From: Planifilum fulgidum | Lineage (GTDB): Bacteria; Bacillota; Bacilli; Thermoactinomycetales; DSM-44946 | Direction of reading: 5' to 3' | DNA: 64,000 nt | NCBI RefSeq assembly: GCF_900113175.1 | Contig: NZ_FOOK01000001.1 | Location: forward strand, 146,564-210,563 | Shown: positions 38,688 through 46,852 of the stretch, in pieces | Layout: the number at the start of each line of letters is the position of its first letter | Position numbering within the stretch: the first letter of the stretch is position 1 | Notes under the pieces: generated by a model | What the model was told of the DNA's origin: nothing | Database searches by the model: none | What the model saw: the letters and a program-made list of their open reading frames with translations, nothing else | Position numbers and translations under genes: made by a program

Positions 38688-41600
38688 TCACCCCTGTCCG
38701 GAGCCGAAGGAGGGTCCTTCCGCGCTCCCCTCCTTCCGGGCCGTCCGGCGGGGATCAAAGCGGCAGATGGTGCGGTGGGGACAGTGCGCCGGACATTCCG
38801 CCGCCGGCTGGACGGCGAAGTTCCCCTGAAGGGAGAGGCGGAGACCCGCGGACAGACGTTCCCCGATCGCATCCAGGGTCCGGGCCCAGGTCTCCTCGTC
38901 CAGCGCGGAGCGGACCGAGTCCAGGATTCCCGCCCGCCCGGCCAGGGACTTGCGCCACAAGCCCTGGTTGCGGTTCTCCGTGGGCCGCTTCCCGGGGCTG
39001 CCCGGAACATAATAGGCCGCCCCGACGGCTTTCTCCGGGGGAAAACCGAACCCCTTCTGCAGGGCCCAAAGGTACAGGGGAAGCTGCAGGTGAATCCCTG
39101 CCCGGACTTCCTCCGTCCGGGGCGCCGCTCCCGATTTGTAGTCGTAGACCGCGTAGTACCCCTCGTCATCCACATCGATCCGGTCCACCTTCCCCCGCAG
39201 CCGGAGGGGAACCCCGCCGTGGAGGAGGATCTCCACGGGCTCCGTCCGGGATGCGGGGTCCGATTCGCCCCGCTGAAGGAGGACGGGATCGAGGGGCATT
39301 CCGAAGGAAAGTTCCAGATAGCGGGGTCGCATCGTTCCCTTGTCCCCGCTGCGGCCCCGCCAGTAAAACTCGTGTTCCAGGATGGACCAAAGCTGCCGTT
39401 TGAGACGGATCTTCTCCACCCGCAGGTGAAGGGGGTGCCGGTCCGCAAACAGGGAAGCGGCGGCTTCGCGAATGACCGCGTCGGCGATGGCGTCCAGGCG
39501 CCGCAGGGCGGCTTCCTTCTCCCCGGGCTCCGGCGGGCGGTCGCGGTAGCCGTCCCAGAAACGGCACAAGATCCGGTGCAACAGCTCCCCCCGCTCCAAG
39601 GGAGTGAGTCCGTCCTCCGGCTTTTCCCTTTCGCCAAGTTCCAACAGGCGCCCGGCGAAAAAATGAAAACGGCACAGGGCAAGCTCGTTCAACTGGGAGG
39701 CGCTCCACACCCGCCCCTCCAACCGGCGGCGGAGCCGTTCCCGCAGGCGGCCGTCCCCGAGCACCCCGTCGAAGGCGGTAAATCCCTCGGTCCAACGGGT
39801 TCGCTCCGCCCTGATCCGCTCCGCCCGGAGCCGGAAGGCGCCCTCTTCGGCCGCGCAGCGGCGGAGCAAGCGGCGGGCCTTTTCCCCGTCTTCCCGCTCC
39901 CCTTCCCCGGAAGGGGGCATGCGGCTCAACAGGTGGACGGCCCGTTCCATCCCCCGGCGGAGAGAGTGACACGCTTCCCAATCGCCGGGCAACAGGGAGG
40001 CGCCCATCTCCCTCCACCGGATGCTCCCCCGCGTAAACACCCGGAGGAGCTCGTCCGCATAGGGGGATAAGAGCCGTTCCTTCCCCTCATCGTCCACCTT
40101 CGGCCAGGAAAGCACCAGCAGCTCCTCGGCCGCCGCCGCGCACAGGAAAAAGGAGGTGAGCTGCCGCTGCCGCCGCTCGTCGGTGGTGGGCAGAAGCACC
40201 GCCTCGTCCCGCAACCGGTTCGCCTCGTCATCGGAAAGAAGCCAGTCCTCCCGGATCGGCCGGGGCCATTCCCCCTCGGCGCAGCCGAGGAGAAAGACCG
40301 CCCGGTAGCGATCCCCCCGCACCTGGTTGGGTTCCAGGACCCGGAGGCCTCCCCTCACCCCCGGCCGTCCGCGCACCGGTTTCCGCTCGGCCGCCGCCGT
40401 CAGCGCGGCGACGAAGGAGGGCAGATCGCTCTTCTTGCGGTCGGCGCCGATCCGGGCATATAGGGCCGCCCACTCCTCCGCGATCGAATCCAGCTGGCGA
40501 AAGGCGTGGAGATCCTCGGCCAAAAGCGGCAGCAAACCGGGATCTCGGGCCAGTTCCGATCCCTCCGCCGCCGGCTCGATCCGGCGGATCCACTCCCGGA
40601 ACCAGGCAATCCGCTCCGCCCAGGAAACGCTGTGGGGGATGGCATCCACCCAGTCCAGCAGCCGGAGCATGGGCGCGACCCTCTCTTCGTCCTCTCCGGA
40701 CATTTGCTCGAGCCGCTTTCGAAGGCCGGAGGCCCAATCCGGCATCCCCCACCGCCGAAGATGCGCCGCCCACTCGCCGCGGGTCCGGCGATCCCCCCAG
40801 GGAATGTAGGGGCTGCGCAGCAGATGGAGTCCCATGTCCTTTCTCCCCATCCGGACCAAAAGGGCCGCCCGGACCGTGCGAAACAGGGGATGATCCGACA
40901 GGGGGCGCGTCCGGCTCCGGGAACAGGGCAGACCCGCCTCATCCAGCGCCCGGAACAGCTCCGGCAGATACGTTTCCGGATCGGCCGCGACGATTGCCGT
41001 CTCCTCCAGCGCTCCCCCCGATTCCTGCAGCCACCGCTTGATGCGGGCGACGACCGCCTCCACCTCCCGCCGGATCCCCATGGCGGCGATCACTTCCACG
41101 GCCCCGTCGGCCTTCGCCTTCTCCGGCTCCCGCGAAAAGGCGCGATCGGTCAGATGGCGAAGGGGGACGGCTTTATTGTCCCAGGGCTCCGCCCCTTCGA
41201 TCTCACCGGACCGGACGACGAAACCGCGCCGGGACAGCCGTTCCACCGTCCGCCGGGTTTCCCCGAACAGCCGCTCCCGGGACGCGTCGCACACCAGATG
41301 CAGCTCCGTCGGCACATCCGCCGTCACCAGTTGGATGAGCAGCTGCTCCTGCAGCGGCGACAGATCGTAAAAATGCTCCGCGACCACCCGCTCCGGCAGC
41401 CGCACCCGCCCCCGGGCGATTTCGCCCATCAGCCGGAAATAGGGCTCTTCGTGATCCAACAGCCCGCACCGCTCCAAGATTTCGTGGTACGCCTCATAGA
41501 TCCGGGCCAATTCCGACCATTTCGCCCCCCGGTTCCGCCACAGGGCGGTCAATCGTTCCGGCCGGATTCCTCCCCGCTTCATCATCCCGATCCAGGTCTC

Positions 41601-41948
41601 CACCTTTTTCAGCCATCCCTCACGGTTGACCATCTCCTGAAAATAGGAAAAGCCGCCCCGCTCCGCCGCCCGGAGCACCGCCTGATGAACGATCAGTTCC
41701 TGCTCCGCCGGGGACATGCGGTGAAGGGACTCTTCGGGCAGATGATGCAAGACAAACTGGTCAAAGGTGAAAATCCGGACCCGGCGGGCCAGCCGGGAAT
41801 ATCCCTCCAGCCGCCAGCGCATCTCCGACGCCATCCGGGACGAGGGAACGAGATAGACCATCTCCTCCTCCCCGCCAGGCAGGCCAAAGGGCCATCCCAT
41901 GCCCCAGGAGAGGCGGGAGGCGGGATACAGATAAATCACTCCGGGCAC
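38688..41948 (-). CDS. addB: AddB-like nuclease subunit lacking an evident Walker A
   Basis: 1086 residues from a GTG at 41948, chosen for its AAGGAGGG site; an ATG at 41996 and a TTG at 42041 lack good sites. The C-terminal nuclease has RGKVDRIDVDDEGYYAVYDYKSG and cysteines at about 759 and 1052, 1056 and 1062 (CPAHCPHRTIC). The inactivated helicase body opens with VYLVPSSRMASEMRWRLEG, aligned to the segment just after the Walker A loop of Bacillus AddB, but no GxxGxGK(S/T) precedes it. It pairs with AddA in resection and Chi recognition. A LexA-type site lies upstream. Confidence 0.82.
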   Translation of the reverse strand: MPGVIYLYPASRLSWGMGWPFGLPGGEEEMVYLVPSSRMASEMRWRLEGYSRLARRVRIFTFDQFVLHHLPEESLHRMSPAEQELIVHQAVLRAAERGGFSYFQEMVNREGWLKKVETWIGMMKRGGIRPERLTALWRNRGAKWSELARIYEAYHEILERCGLLDHEEPYFRLMGEIARGRVRLPERVVAEHFYDLSPLQEQLLIQLVTADVPTELHLVCDASRERLFGETRRTVERLSRRGFVVRSGEIEGAEPWDNKAVPLRHLTDRAFSREPEKAKADGAVEVIAAMGIRREVEAVVARIKRWLQESGGALEETAIVAADPETYLPELFRALDEAGLPCSRSRTRPLSDHPLFRTVRAALLVRMGRKDMGLHLLRSPYIPWGDRRTRGEWAAHLRRWGMPDWASGLRKRLEQMSGEDEERVAPMLRLLDWVDAIPHSVSWAERIAWFREWIRRIEPAAEGSELARDPGLLPLLAEDLHAFRQLDSIAEEWAALYARIGADRKKSDLPSFVAALTAAAERKPVRGRPGVRGGLRVLEPNQVRGDRYRAVFLLGCAEGEWPRPIREDWLLSDDEANRLRDEAVLLPTTDERRQRQLTSFFLCAAAAEELLVLSWPKVDDEGKERLLSPYADELLRVFTRGSIRWREMGASLLPGDWEACHSLRRGMERAVHLLSRMPPSGEGEREDGEKARRLLRRCAAEEGAFRLRAERIRAERTRWTEGFTAFDGVLGDGRLRERLRRRLEGRVWSASQLNELALCRFHFFAGRLLELGEREKPEDGLTPLERGELLHRILCRFWDGYRDRPPEPGEKEAALRRLDAIADAVIREAAASLFADRHPLHLRVEKIRLKRQLWSILEHEFYWRGRSGDKGTMRPRYLELSFGMPLDPVLLQRGESDPASRTEPVEILLHGGVPLRLRGKVDRIDVDDEGYYAVYDYKSGAAPRTEEVRAGIHLQLPLYLWALQKGFGFPPEKAVGAAYYVPGSPGKRPTENRNQGLWRKSLAGRAGILDSVRSALDEETWARTLDAIGERLSAGLRLSLQGNFAVQPAAECPAHCPHRTICRFDPRRTARKEGSAEGPSFGSGQG

Positions 41949-42133
41949 ATCCTCTCCCTCCTTCCGCCGGTCAAAGATGGCAGGATTTTCCGTCATACCC
42001 GTTACCGGGACGGGACAAGATGCAATTGTCGGCAACGTCAAGCCGTCCGCCCTCTATGTACCTCGACAGCCCGTCGAACACGCCGCGGCACGCCTGGCCC
42101 AAAGCGGCGAATCCGTAAATTGCCTTCTTCATG

Positions 42134-42145
42134 GAACGTACGTTC
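42134..42145. promoter_or_regulatory. LexA/DinR (SOS) box candidate at the addBA promoter
   Basis: GAACGTACGTTC is a perfect 12-bp palindrome fitting the Gram-positive SOS core GAAC-N4-GTTC. On the minus strand a TATACT -10 (42146-42151) lies directly upstream, so the site covers the start of transcription of addBA. The flanking outer bases of the longer consensus (C and G) are not kept, so it is a good but not full match. It could also act on the divergent small gene. Confidence 0.7.
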
Positions 42146-42219
42146 AGTATACACCATTTTCTCCGCATTTTGTTTCATGACGGAAAAACCGTCGAAGCGC
42201 CGTGTCAGGGGGTGGAAGG

Positions 42220-42414
42220 ATGGACAATAAGGCGCATCCCGACGAATTGAGGGACGGCCGGCTGGCCGACTATCCGTCCGGCTGCGATCCGGCCACCCGC
42301 GTCACCGCCGGCATACAGGAAACCTGGGAGATTCACCCTCCCGAAACGGAACCGGCCGGAAGGGCGAAGGAAATGAAACGGCCGAAAAGATCCAAAGGAT
42401 CTCCGCGGCGGTGA
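42220..42414 (+). CDS. Small hydrophilic protein of unknown function
   Basis: A 64-residue product beginning MDNKAHPDELRDGRLADYP. It is hydrophilic, with one Cys and a Lys/Arg-rich tail. GGTGGAAGG lies at the ATG, and a strong intrinsic terminator starts 6 bp after its stop, so it is very likely a genuine transcription unit. It is divergent from addBA and close to the SOS palindrome. No family is recognised. Confidence 0.7.
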   Translation: MDNKAHPDELRDGRLADYPSGCDPATRVTAGIQETWEIHPPETEPAGRAKEMKRPKRSKGSPRR

Positions 42415-42419
42415 GCAGG

Positions 42420-42443
42420 ACCCGGCGGCATGCGCCGGGTTTT
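42420..42443 (+). terminator. Terminator after the small divergent gene
   Basis: ACCCGGCG pairs with CGCCGGGT around a short loop and is followed by TTT, immediately after the stop at 42414. Confidence 0.8.
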
Positions 42444-42561
42444 GTCGTCGCCTCCATCGGTCTTTTTTTGAAAGATACGGGGAATTTTTTGTTTGATCGA
42501 AAATTGAAACTGCCTTATCATCGGAATTGGAAGAATATATCGATCAAAGCGGGGTGGAAGG

Positions 42562-43512
42562 ATGAGAAGGCTTTCCCATATTTTTATTTTGATCTCCGTG
42601 GTGCTTCTGTCCGCCTGCGGCGGGGGAAGCGGCGCGGACGACCGGCTGTTTCTCACCATCGCCACCGGAGGGCAATCGGGGGTTTATTATCCCCTGGGCG
42701 CCAGCCTGGGCAAGCTGTACGAAGCCGAACTGGGAGCCAAAACCTCCGTGCAGGCTACGGGCGCCTCCGTGGAAAACATCAACCTGCTGGACCAAAAGCG
42801 CGCCGAACTGGCAATCATCATGGGGGATGCCGCCTCCCAGGCCTATGAGGGAACCGGCCCCTTCGACAAAAAGGTGCAATCCTTCGCCGCCGTCGCCTCC
42901 CTGTACCCCAACTATGTCCAGGTGATCACGACGAAGGATTCGGGGATTGAGACCATCGAGGACCTGAAGGGAAAACGGGTCGGCGTCGGAGCCCCCAACA
43001 GCGGGGTCGAATTGAACGCCCGGGCGGTTCTGGAAGCCCACGGCATGTCCTACGATGACTTCGAGGAGGACTTCCTCTCCTACAGCGAAGCGATCGACGG
43101 CATCAAAAACGGAACGGTGGATGCCGCCTTTGTCACCTCCGGCATCCCCAACCCGGCGGTGACCGACCTGTCCACCACCCACGAGGTGAAGGTGATCCCC
43201 ATCGAAGGAGAAGGGATGAAAAAGCTGAAGGAGCTCTATCCGTACTACGCCGAAAACACCATCCCCAAGGGCACGTACGGAAACAAGGAGGATGTGCCCA
43301 CCGCCTCCATCATGAACCTGCTGGTGGTCCGCCGGGATATGGATGAGGAGACGGTATACCGGTTGACCAAGACGATGTTTGAAAACCTGGAAAAGATCCA
43401 GAGCTCGCACAATGCCGCCAAAGCGATCCAACTGGAGACGGCGAAGGAGTCCGTTCCCGTCCCCTTCCACCCCGGGGCTGAAAAATACTTCAAGGAAGCG
43501 GGGGCGGAATAA
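42562..43512 (+). CDS. TRAP transporter solute-binding protein, TAXI family
   Basis: A 316-residue lipoprotein with an N-terminal signal and lipobox (VVLLSACGGG). The TAXI pattern includes FLTIATGGQSGVYYPLGASL, ATGASVENINLLDQKRAELAI, KGKRVGVGAPNSGVELNAR and FVTSGIPNPAV. TAXI proteins deliver substrates such as glutamate, glutamine or other carboxylates to TRAP permeases; the ligand here is not evident. GGGTGGAAGG precedes the ATG. The DUF1850 gene and the fused permease follow immediately, a usual TAXI gene order. Confidence 0.93.
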   Translation: MRRLSHIFILISVVLLSACGGGSGADDRLFLTIATGGQSGVYYPLGASLGKLYEAELGAKTSVQATGASVENINLLDQKRAELAIIMGDAASQAYEGTGPFDKKVQSFAAVASLYPNYVQVITTKDSGIETIEDLKGKRVGVGAPNSGVELNARAVLEAHGMSYDDFEEDFLSYSEAIDGIKNGTVDAAFVTSGIPNPAVTDLSTTHEVKVIPIEGEGMKKLKELYPYYAENTIPKGTYGNKEDVPTASIMNLLVVRRDMDEETVYRLTKTMFENLEKIQSSHNAAKAIQLETAKESVPVPFHPGAEKYFKEAGAE

Positions 43513-43523
43513 TTCCGCCGTCG

Positions 43524-44021
43524 GTGAAAGCCTTCCGGCGGCCAAGGCTCGCCGTTCTCCCGGCGGCCGCAATCCTTCTCGTGCTCGGAGGAGTGTGGCT
43601 TTTCCTTCCCGTCAGATTCCTGGAAATTATCGATGAACAAAGCGGCCGGCGATACGGCCTCTTCCCGGCGGAAGAGGATGCGCGGATCCGCCTGTCGTGG
43701 ATCCATTCCGTCGAACGCACGCCCTGGGTGGAGCAGTACCGGATCAGGGGGACGAAGCTGATCCTGACGGAGGTGCGCGTGAAGTCCTTCGGGGCCGGCG
43801 TCGACGTGGAAGCTCCGGAGTCGAAGGTGGAGGGGGGATGGGTGGTGATGCACGGGATCCACCGGGAATTTGACGCCCTCCATTTCATCTATTCCCGCCG
43901 CGCAGGCCACAAGCTGCATCTCGGAAACCGGGACCTCGACCTGAGATCCCGCGTTCCCCACCACGCTCCCGTCGAGGTGCGCATCCGGAAAAGGCCCCGC
44001 ATTGCGGGCATCATCGAGTGA
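43524..44021 (+). CDS. DUF1850 protein of the TAXI-TRAP cluster
   Basis: A 165-residue protein with an N-terminal signal or anchor (LAVLPAAAILLVLGGVWLF). The DUF1850 core has RLSWIHSVERTPWVEQYRI, then SFGAGVDVEAPE and GWVVMH. DUF1850 proteins are found almost only between TAXI binding proteins and their permeases and are thought to be accessory subunits, with no proven function. The start is a GTG, 11 bp after the binding-protein stop; a GGCGGAAT sequence is the only candidate ribosome site. Confidence 0.88.
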   Translation: MKAFRRPRLAVLPAAAILLVLGGVWLFLPVRFLEIIDEQSGRRYGLFPAEEDARIRLSWIHSVERTPWVEQYRIRGTKLILTEVRVKSFGAGVDVEAPESKVEGGWVVMHGIHREFDALHFIYSRRAGHKLHLGNRDLDLRSRVPHHAPVEVRIRKRPRIAGIIE

Positions 44022-44031
44022 GGTGAAATCC

Positions 44032-45987
44032 TTGAGCCGGGAACAAGCGCAAAACGGCAGCAGGAAGTTGCTTGAAAAATACGACAAGGAAATGCGGTTC
44101 CGGATCCTGAAACCCCGGTGGCAGGCGGTCCTCGTCACCCTTTTGGCGGCGGGCCTTTCCCTGTACCAGCTGTACACCTCCGCCTTTCCCCTGTTCAACA
44201 CCCATCCCCATCGGGCGATCCATCTGGGCGTCATCCTGGCACTGGTCTTTCTCCTGTACCCCATGGGCCGGAAAAGCCCGAGGGACCGGATCACTTGGTA
44301 TGACGCGATTCTCGCCCTGACGGGATTGGCCACGGCCGCCTACGTCGTGGGGGATTTCGCCGGCATCGTCCAGCGGGGGACCACCCTGTACAATGCGACG
44401 GACCTGATCTTTTCCATCGCCGCAGTCCTTCTCGTCCTGGAGGCGGGCCGCCGGGTGATCGGCTGGGGACTTCCGGTCCTGGCCCTGCTTTTTCTGCTGT
44501 ATGCCGTGTACGGAAGGCAGTTTCCCCTGGACGCCTTCGCCCACCGCGGATACACCTGGGAAGACACCCTGGCTTACATGTTCATGGGCCTGGAGGGCAT
44601 CTACGGCACGGCGATCGGCGTCTCCGCCAGCTACATCTTCCTGTTTATCCTGTTCGGGGCCATCCTCTCCAAGTCGGGAATGGGCCAGTTCTTCAACGAC
44701 CTGGCCCTGGCCCTCGCCGGATCCTCCAAGGGAGGACCGGCCAAGGTGGCGGTTCTGTCCAGCGCCTTTCTGGGCTCCATCAACGGTTCGGCGGTCGCCA
44801 ACGTGGTGACCACGGGAGCCTTTACGATCCCCCTGATGAAGAAAATCGGCTACCAGCGGAACTTCGCCGGCGCCGTGGAGGCCAGCGCCTCCGTCGGCGG
44901 CCAGGTGCTGCCGCCCGTCATGGGGGCCGCCGCCTTCATCATGGCGGAAACCCTGGGAATCCCCTATTCCACCATCGCCTTGGCCGCGCTGCTGCCGGCC
45001 CTGTTGTATTATCTGAGCGTGCTCACCCAGGTCCATCTCCGGGCCGACCGCCTGGGGCTGAAGGGCATCCCCCGCTCGGAAATCCCGCGGGTGAGGGATG
45101 TGCTGAAGGAGCGGGGACACCTGGTCATCCCCCTCCTGTTTCTCATCTACATGCTGTTCTTCACCAACGTCACCATCCTGTACACCGCCTTCTGGACCAT
45201 CCTGGTGACCCTTGCCGTCGCCTCCCTGCGCAAAACGACCCGGATGAGCCTCCGGGACCTGATCGACGCCCTGGAAGAGGGAGCGCGCTCGGCGATCGGG
45301 GTGGCCATGGCATGCGCCGTGGTGGGCATTATCGTCGGGGTCGCCGCCCTGACCGGGTTCGGACTGAATCTGGCCCAGGGGATCATCGATTTTGGGAACG
45401 GCAACCTGTTCTTCACCCTTCTCTTCGCCATGGCGGCGTCCATCCTGCTGGGAATGGGCGTCCCCTCCATCCCGGCCTATGTCATCACGGTCACCATGGC
45501 GGCGCCGGCGCTGGTGGAACTGGGCGTTCAACCCCTGGTCGCCCACATGTTCGTCTTCTACTTCGGCATCTTCGCCAATCTGACGCCGCCGGTCGCCCTG
45601 GCCGCCTTCGCCGCGGCGGGCATCTCCGGCGGCAGCCCGATGCGGACCGGATGGGCCGCCGTTAAGCTGTCCGCCGCGGGATTCCTCGTCCCGTACATGT
45701 TCGTCTACTCCGACCAACTGCTGCTGGTCAACGCCGGATGGGCCGAGGGCCTCGGCTTGGCCGTCACCGCCGCCGCAGGGGTGTTGATGCTGGGGGCGGC
45801 CGTGGAAGGGTATCTGCTTGCCCCCCTTTCGCCCCTGCTGCGCCTCGTTTTGGGAGCCGGCTCCCTGCTTCTGATCGATCCCGGTCTGATCACGGATCTC
45901 GCCGGGGCCGGCGTGGGCGTTTCCGTATTCCTTTGGCAATGGTGGCGCAAGCGAAACCAAACGGACGGAATCTCTTTATCCGGCTGA
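44032..45987 (+). CDS. TRAP transporter permease, fused small and large subunits (TAXI type)
   Basis: A protein of 651 residues with about 16-18 membrane segments. The first roughly 150 residues are the small DctQ-like part and the rest the DctM-like ion-coupling subunit (GQVLPPVMGAAAFIMAE, LGMGVPSIPAYVITVTMAAP, NLTPPVALAAFAAAGIS). The start is a TTG at 44032 with GAGGTGA, 10 bp after the DUF1850 stop. It uses an ion gradient, usually sodium, to import a substrate delivered by the binding protein encoded two genes upstream. Confidence 0.95.
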   Translation: MSREQAQNGSRKLLEKYDKEMRFRILKPRWQAVLVTLLAAGLSLYQLYTSAFPLFNTHPHRAIHLGVILALVFLLYPMGRKSPRDRITWYDAILALTGLATAAYVVGDFAGIVQRGTTLYNATDLIFSIAAVLLVLEAGRRVIGWGLPVLALLFLLYAVYGRQFPLDAFAHRGYTWEDTLAYMFMGLEGIYGTAIGVSASYIFLFILFGAILSKSGMGQFFNDLALALAGSSKGGPAKVAVLSSAFLGSINGSAVANVVTTGAFTIPLMKKIGYQRNFAGAVEASASVGGQVLPPVMGAAAFIMAETLGIPYSTIALAALLPALLYYLSVLTQVHLRADRLGLKGIPRSEIPRVRDVLKERGHLVIPLLFLIYMLFFTNVTILYTAFWTILVTLAVASLRKTTRMSLRDLIDALEEGARSAIGVAMACAVVGIIVGVAALTGFGLNLAQGIIDFGNGNLFFTLLFAMAASILLGMGVPSIPAYVITVTMAAPALVELGVQPLVAHMFVFYFGIFANLTPPVALAAFAAAGISGGSPMRTGWAAVKLSAAGFLVPYMFVYSDQLLLVNAGWAEGLGLAVTAAAGVLMLGAAVEGYLLAPLSPLLRLVLGAGSLLLIDPGLITDLAGAGVGVSVFLWQWWRKRNQTDGISLSG

Positions 45988-46056
45988 CCCCCTTCCTTTT
46001 TCCAAGAAACTCATCCCCTTCGACGCACCGGATTTGCAAGGAGGGAAGCGCAAATC

Positions 46057-46638
46057 ATGGCGATGAACTTTCAGGAAGTTTGCAGGGAATTGGAAAAATG
46101 CGCGGGAAAGCCTCTGGAGCCCATCATTCTGGACGAAGCGGAGATTTTCTGTTTCTTCCTAAAAGGACCTTACCGGCATCGATTCACCCCGGGGGATACC
46201 GGTGCGCGGAAGGCCCTGCTGGACTGGGACCGCGCCGAAGCCTTCGTGGAGCGAGTGAAAAAGCAGGCGGAACCCGATGTCCACATCTTTTACATGGAGG
46301 GATTCGAATCGGGGGTGGAAGTGGCCGTCGGTCAATCGGACTCCAAATACGACATCCTCTGCTGGGCGAAGACGGACGGTTCCAATTATGATATCTATAC
46401 GTATGATCTGATCTGCGAGCTGAAAAAGATCGAAGAAAAATACGGGGAGTTGAAAATCCTCCAGGCCACCTACGACTCGCTGGAACTGGGGCTGTCCCGG
46501 CTGCCCGAGGACTACTCCGAATTCATCTACGACCTGTGCGGCTTCTGTCCGGATCTGCGCGCGCAGATGTTTCACGAGGAAGAGGACTTGATCGACTACA
46601 TCCGGGAAAACCGTTCCGTGCCCCTCTGGTGGGACTAG
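46057..46638 (+). CDS. DUF4253 domain protein
   Basis: A soluble 193-residue protein. The C-terminal part (about 100-193) resembles DUF4253: KTDGSNYDIYTYDLICELKK, then LGLSRLPEDYSEFIYDLCG, FCPD and the terminal PLWWD. The function of the family is unknown. A GGAGGGAAG site precedes the ATG. It is a single gene between the TRAP operon and the peptide transporter, ended by its own strong terminator, so it is probably its own unit or the end of the TRAP transcript. Confidence 0.75.
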   Translation: MAMNFQEVCRELEKCAGKPLEPIILDEAEIFCFFLKGPYRHRFTPGDTGARKALLDWDRAEAFVERVKKQAEPDVHIFYMEGFESGVEVAVGQSDSKYDILCWAKTDGSNYDIYTYDLICELKKIEEKYGELKILQATYDSLELGLSRLPEDYSEFIYDLCGFCPDLRAQMFHEEEDLIDYIRENRSVPLWWD

Positions 46639-46655
46639 GGCCTCCTCCTCCGTCA

Positions 46656-46685
46656 GGCCGCCGGTTTTTCAACCGGCGGCCTTTT
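46656..46685 (+). terminator. Terminator after the DUF4253 gene
   Basis: GGCCGCCGGT pairs with ACCGGCGGCC around a T-rich loop and is followed by TTTT. It starts 18 bp after the stop. Confidence 0.92.
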
Positions 46686-46852
46686 GTCTCCGCTTAAAAC
46701 CCGAATTTCCCCCTTCTCCCTTTTGAAAGCGGGTATAATAATAGGTGGAAAAATCGGACGATATGAAATGTTGAAAACAAACGCCGCCTGCGTCGCACCC
46801 CCTCATGCCTCAATCTTCAATCCCGGATTTCCGCGGGGAAGGAGTGCTGTCC

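Noticed and set aside
41971..42132. A short minus-strand frame (MKKAIYGFAALG...) right after the SOS palindrome
   Set aside because: It has no ribosome binding site, and the predicted transcript would begin only a few bases before its ATG; it is left as leader sequence of addB.
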